A program made the position numbers and the translations under genes. Source: Tulasnella sp. 424 (taxonomy: Eukaryota; Basidiomycota; Agaricomycetes; Cantharellales; Tulasnellaceae). From it: DNA of 64,000 bases. The notes under the pieces were generated by a model that did not search any database, was not told where the DNA came from, and saw only the letters and a list, made by a program, of their open reading frames with translations. The stretch is taken from the NCBI GenBank assembly GCA_019633425.1, contig WSUB01000135.1:52910-116909 (forward strand). The letters run 5' to 3'. This document shows positions 59,783 through 64,000 of the stretch, in pieces. Position 1 is the stretch's first letter. Every line of letters begins with the position of its first letter.

Positions 59783-61349
59783 ATGCTCAGGCTCTTGACT
59801 CGCCATTCAGGTAACTCTCTATTATCTTTTGCATTGCGACAACCGCCAACAGCAATATTTCATGCACACCGTCAGTACTCTCAGCCAGGGCATGGCCAGA
59901 ACGCTCCCGCAAAAGAAACCGACAAGGGCACCGCATCCAGAGACAAGCTCAAAGTAGACCATTCACGGTTTGTCGCTGAAGCTCATCAAAACGATGATTG
60001 GCCGGAGGGCAGTCAGAAGCCGGGAGGGGGGGTCGCGTTCGATGAGAAACGCGTTCAAGTCTCGCGAAGAGGTAGGTTCCGTCCGAACTGTAGCGAAGCG
60101 CCAAATAACGAAGATGGAATCTTCTACAGGACGATTACTTCCAACCGACTCTCATCTTTTCAAGCTTGTGCTACCACTGCCTGGTCTCCGGCAATCTTTT
60201 CAATCCGCCCAGCCCCAGGACCCGAAGCCACCTCCACCAACCGTCTTTCTCCTCCATCCATCTCAGCCCCTTTCACACGTATCAAACCTGATCCAAGCCG
60301 CTCTCCCCTCACCGACTCAAGGGCCCCAGCCATATACTCCTCGTCTTCCACTCGTCTCCTTCCAAAACACAGCCGTTGATGGACCCGATGCACTGCCCAA
60401 CGAACCAAAACACCAATGGTCCGACTCCACGGATATCGGAGACTTCGTGAAGGAAGCAGCTCGTAGTGGAGAGTTCACAGTTGTCGTTACACCCGATCAA
60501 CGCTTAAACACAGCGCAACTGGCCCCCGCTGACGACCCAAACGCAAAGCATGACCGGACAGAGAGTGACGCTTATGAGCCGCTCGAAATTCCCGTTTCAG
60601 TACCAAGCTTTGATGACCGCACAAGATACTTGCGCCGGAAGCTGGAGAGGCTGCAAGGAGAATTAAAAGGGTTGCAAGAGATCAAGGATTCGTGCGACGT
60701 GTTGGCACGGAGGGGAACTAAACGAATTGCAACGGGAGTCTTCGCGGTTTTGATGACATGGTGGCTCACGGTCCTCAAGTTGACCTTCTTCACGGACCTT
60801 GGATGGGATGTCATGGAGGTGTGTAAAATCCCTAGCCGTCAGGACAAATTATTCGATTGACCGAGACCGCTCTCTCCACAGCCCGTCACATACCTGACGG
60901 AGTTCATCGTGATCATGGCCGGATACGGCTGGTTCCTCAGACAAGGCCGAGAGGTCTCTTATTCCTCTATCCTAAATCAATCGCTCTCCACCCGACGTAG
61001 ACGACTATACGAGTCCAAGGGACTCGACATCGAGCGGTGGGCCGAGGTTTTGACTGAGACTAAAGCCATAAACAAGGAAATTGAGAAAATTCGGGAAGAT
61101 TACGAAGGAGGTTGGAAGGAGAGCGGTGGGAAGCCCAAAGAAGAGTCGAACGCAGCGGAGAAGGGAGCATCGGTCGGAAGTTCAAACGCAGAAGAAGCAG
61201 GTGGATTAGATAGAGTTCTGCTGACGGGAAGTGAGGCCACGGCAAAGGAAGAAGGGCTGAAAGAAGGAGAAGCAGTAGAGAGCAAACGAGAACAAGTCGT
61301 CAAGGAAGATGCAAAGAAGTTGAAGGACGATAGTCTTCTAGCTCCGTAG
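59783..61349 (+). CDS. MCU: mitochondrial calcium uniporter (MCU family)
   Basis: Pore-forming subunit for calcium entry into the mitochondrial matrix. Start at 59783 gives MLRLLTRHSGNSLLSFALRQ, a presequence-like N-terminus. The N-terminal domain follows (GRLLPTDSHLFKLVLPLPGL, PTVFLLHPSQPLSHVSNLIQ). A coiled coil comes next (YLRRKLERLQGELKGLQEIK), then the first membrane helix (GVFAVLMTWWLTVLKLTFF). The selectivity loop reads WDVMEPVTYL, with an intron exactly after the E of the DxME motif, and the second helix is FIVIMAGYGWFLRQGRE. Canonical MCU has WDIMEP, so the acidic ring D and E are kept with I to V between. The C-terminal coiled coil is long and Lys/Glu-rich. About 480 residues. Whether EMRE or MICU partners exist cannot be seen here. 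Confidence 0.92.
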
Positions 61350-61529
61350 CAGCCCTTTGTACTTAGCCCTTTTCGAATCGTTCGACGGGCACTCCTTCGA
61401 TTTACCGTAGCAATAATGGCGCTTTGACAAAGAGCGCGGAGCGGCCTGCCTAGACTCGCATCCCGTTACCAGTGTCGCCAGCTCCACGTCATCCCGTCGT
61501 TTAGGATAACCGAGAGAAAAAAGATTTTG
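61350..61529. other. spacer after uniporter gene
   Basis: 3' flank of the uniporter gene up to the dispersed repeat; nothing seen. Confidence 0.4.
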
Positions 61530-62057
61530 ATAACCGGCCATTGGGTCGCTAACTGCGAGTCGCGGTCCTCGTAAATGCGTTTGCTCCCGTCGACCCATCG
61601 CAACACCTGTGTCAGCCCAGTTAACTAGTTACCAATCCCCTCGCTTTCCGAACCACTCCTTGCCCCCCACCGCAAGGTATATAATGCCTGCTCAACCTCA
61701 AAATCTTCAACCATCATCGACACCAACCAAGACCTGGCCACCCTTCAAGCCGGCACAGGTCAGTGGCATCCCTGGGTTTCTTGGTCAGTGAGCCTACGTT
61801 CCCAGTCGTCTGTACAGTCACTGAAGCCTTCCTTTCAGCCGTTGCCGGGCTACGTTTAGGCTTTAACCAAGCTGAGTCCGAGATCGCGGGTGTTGCGGAA
61901 TTTACGTGCAATTGCATGTAAATCTGCTAAAATTGGGTCTAACGCGGGACTCGCTGGGCTCGGTACCTAGGCAACATGATCGGCTTGAAATTCGCCCCCT
62001 GGGACCTGAGTTTAAAACCACGGGTAAAGCTCCCCGTTCTTCCGCCGGGATGTTTGG
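61530..62057 (+). repeat. dispersed repeat family, copy 4, 3' truncated
   Basis: Starts GATAACCGGCC. It contains GCGTTTGCTCCCGTCGACCC, AAGGTATATAATGCC with the short frame MPAQPQNLQPSSTPTKTWPP, the candidate splice pair, GAAATTCGCCCC, ACGGGTAAAGC and CCCCGTTCTTCCGCCGGGAT. It is cut before the hairpin module. No intact F-box gene lies beside it. Confidence 0.7.
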
Positions 62058-62530
62058 TGTGGCGCGATTTCACGATGATGAGGTTGTCAATGCAACTTGC
62101 GCAAAGCCGGACAAACAGCGTTGGACGGCGTCATCGATAATCACCGGACCGGGTGCCTTCGATACCCGACGGTGTTGGTCCCTTCATGGTCGGTCGGGAA
62201 ATTTCACCATTCAAAGCCTCCGCGTCGACGCTTCTGACCACGAGTCCCCCTGTCAGCACGTGGTATTCGATCTTCTCATGGCTCTCGCTCCCGACGACTT
62301 CATCTCGCTCGCCATCCAGCGCTTCACCGACTTCTTTGAATGACACGAGATATGGTGGTCCGCTTCTGTCGCCTTCGAAATTCTCCTCTACTAGGGATCA
62401 GATCCGGACGGAACGGGCACTGGCATTCTCATCACGTCGGTTCTCGGATCCGCCTCGTGAGCACATCCGCAAATGGTACAACGCTCGTGAAATCTTCGTC
62501 TTTGAAAGCACCGACAAGTCGATCATCTGA
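62058..62530 (+). pseudogene. decayed coding relic, family uncertain
   Basis: Two plus-strand stretches read like protein (CQHVVFDLLMALAPDDFISL...RFTDFFE before 62,343, and RDQIRTERALAFSSRRFSDP...REHIRKWYNAREIFVFES up to 62,530) but lie in different frames. A TGA interrupts the first right where a Trp would fit. The style suggests an LRR-type protein such as F-box family members. The assignment is weak. Confidence 0.3.
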
Positions 62531-62751
62531 CACCCGACCTTCGATGAAAAATACCGACCGCGCATCTTTTCTTGGCGATGCGGGGGTGGTTGCTGCATGG
62601 GAACTTTGACCAAATATGGATGGTCTTCGAGCTTATAGCCATGGAGATCGCCTGTATAAGAGCAGGAGCTGTTGGCGGGTTTCGACAGTCTTCAGCGGCA
62701 CTCAGTCGTCCTACGGTCTCTCCAAACACATCTCTCACTTCACTTCCTACC

Positions 62752-63964
<1,213 letters not shown>

Positions 63965-64000
63965 AGTCTAAATTGAGAGCGACAATGAACCAAAAGCTGA

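Overview
This is nuclear DNA from a filamentous basidiomycete, probably an Agaricomycete. Genes are dense and on both strands. Almost every gene is cut by short GT-AG introns of about 50-100 nt that must be removed to recover known families. Agaricomycete-type F-box proteins and membrane-anchored WD40 proteins are present. The WD40 protein resembles families I associate with Sebacinales (Serendipita), but that placement is inference.

Left part (1-9,000): the 3' end of a membrane protein gene, a large RA-PH adaptor gene (minus strand) and the mitochondrial porin VDAC (minus), whose first intron is GC-AG.

Accessory block (about 9,000-27,200): a roughly 7 kb segment occurs twice in direct orientation (9,024-15,990 and 20,329-27,165). 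Each copy carries a BBE-like FAD oxidoreductase, an F-box gene on the same strand and a dispersed repeat divergent from the F-box gene. A WD40 membrane protein gene lies between the copies. A scrap of the same dispersed repeat sits exactly at the left edge of the second copy, which suggests repeat-mediated duplication. The two BBE copies differ at their flavin-attachment residues. The first F-box copy is broken in several places; the second has one single-base frameshift. A third, intact F-box paralogue is at 47,033-49,810, also next to a divergent copy of the repeat. A fourth repeat copy is at 61,530-62,057.

Housekeeping block (27,200-61,400): GOT1 (ER-Golgi traffic), a hypothetical protein, a PAQR receptor with a long N-terminal extension, a secreted SGNH esterase, GET1 (tail-anchored protein insertion), UTP25 and RRP12 (ribosome biogenesis), an intact F-box gene, an NAD/nucleotide-type mitochondrial carrier, two tandem DUF427 genes, the spliceosomal DEAH helicase PRP2/DHX16, SHE9/MDM33 and a mitochondrial calcium uniporter. 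The DUF427 pair arose by a local tandem duplication that left truncated copies of both neighbours (carrier 5' exon and helicase 3' end); a 302 bp MITE-like element lies inside it.

Right edge: a decayed coding relic and the 5' part of a secreted GH15 glucoamylase that runs off the window.

The most novel elements I can defend are (1) the four-copy dispersed repeat with a conserved promoter-like/splice-like layout and a nested hairpin, twice fused to F-box genes, and (2) the conserved N-terminal domain of those F-box proteins, which I do not recognise. Exon boundaries were worked out by eye from splice signals and reading frame.
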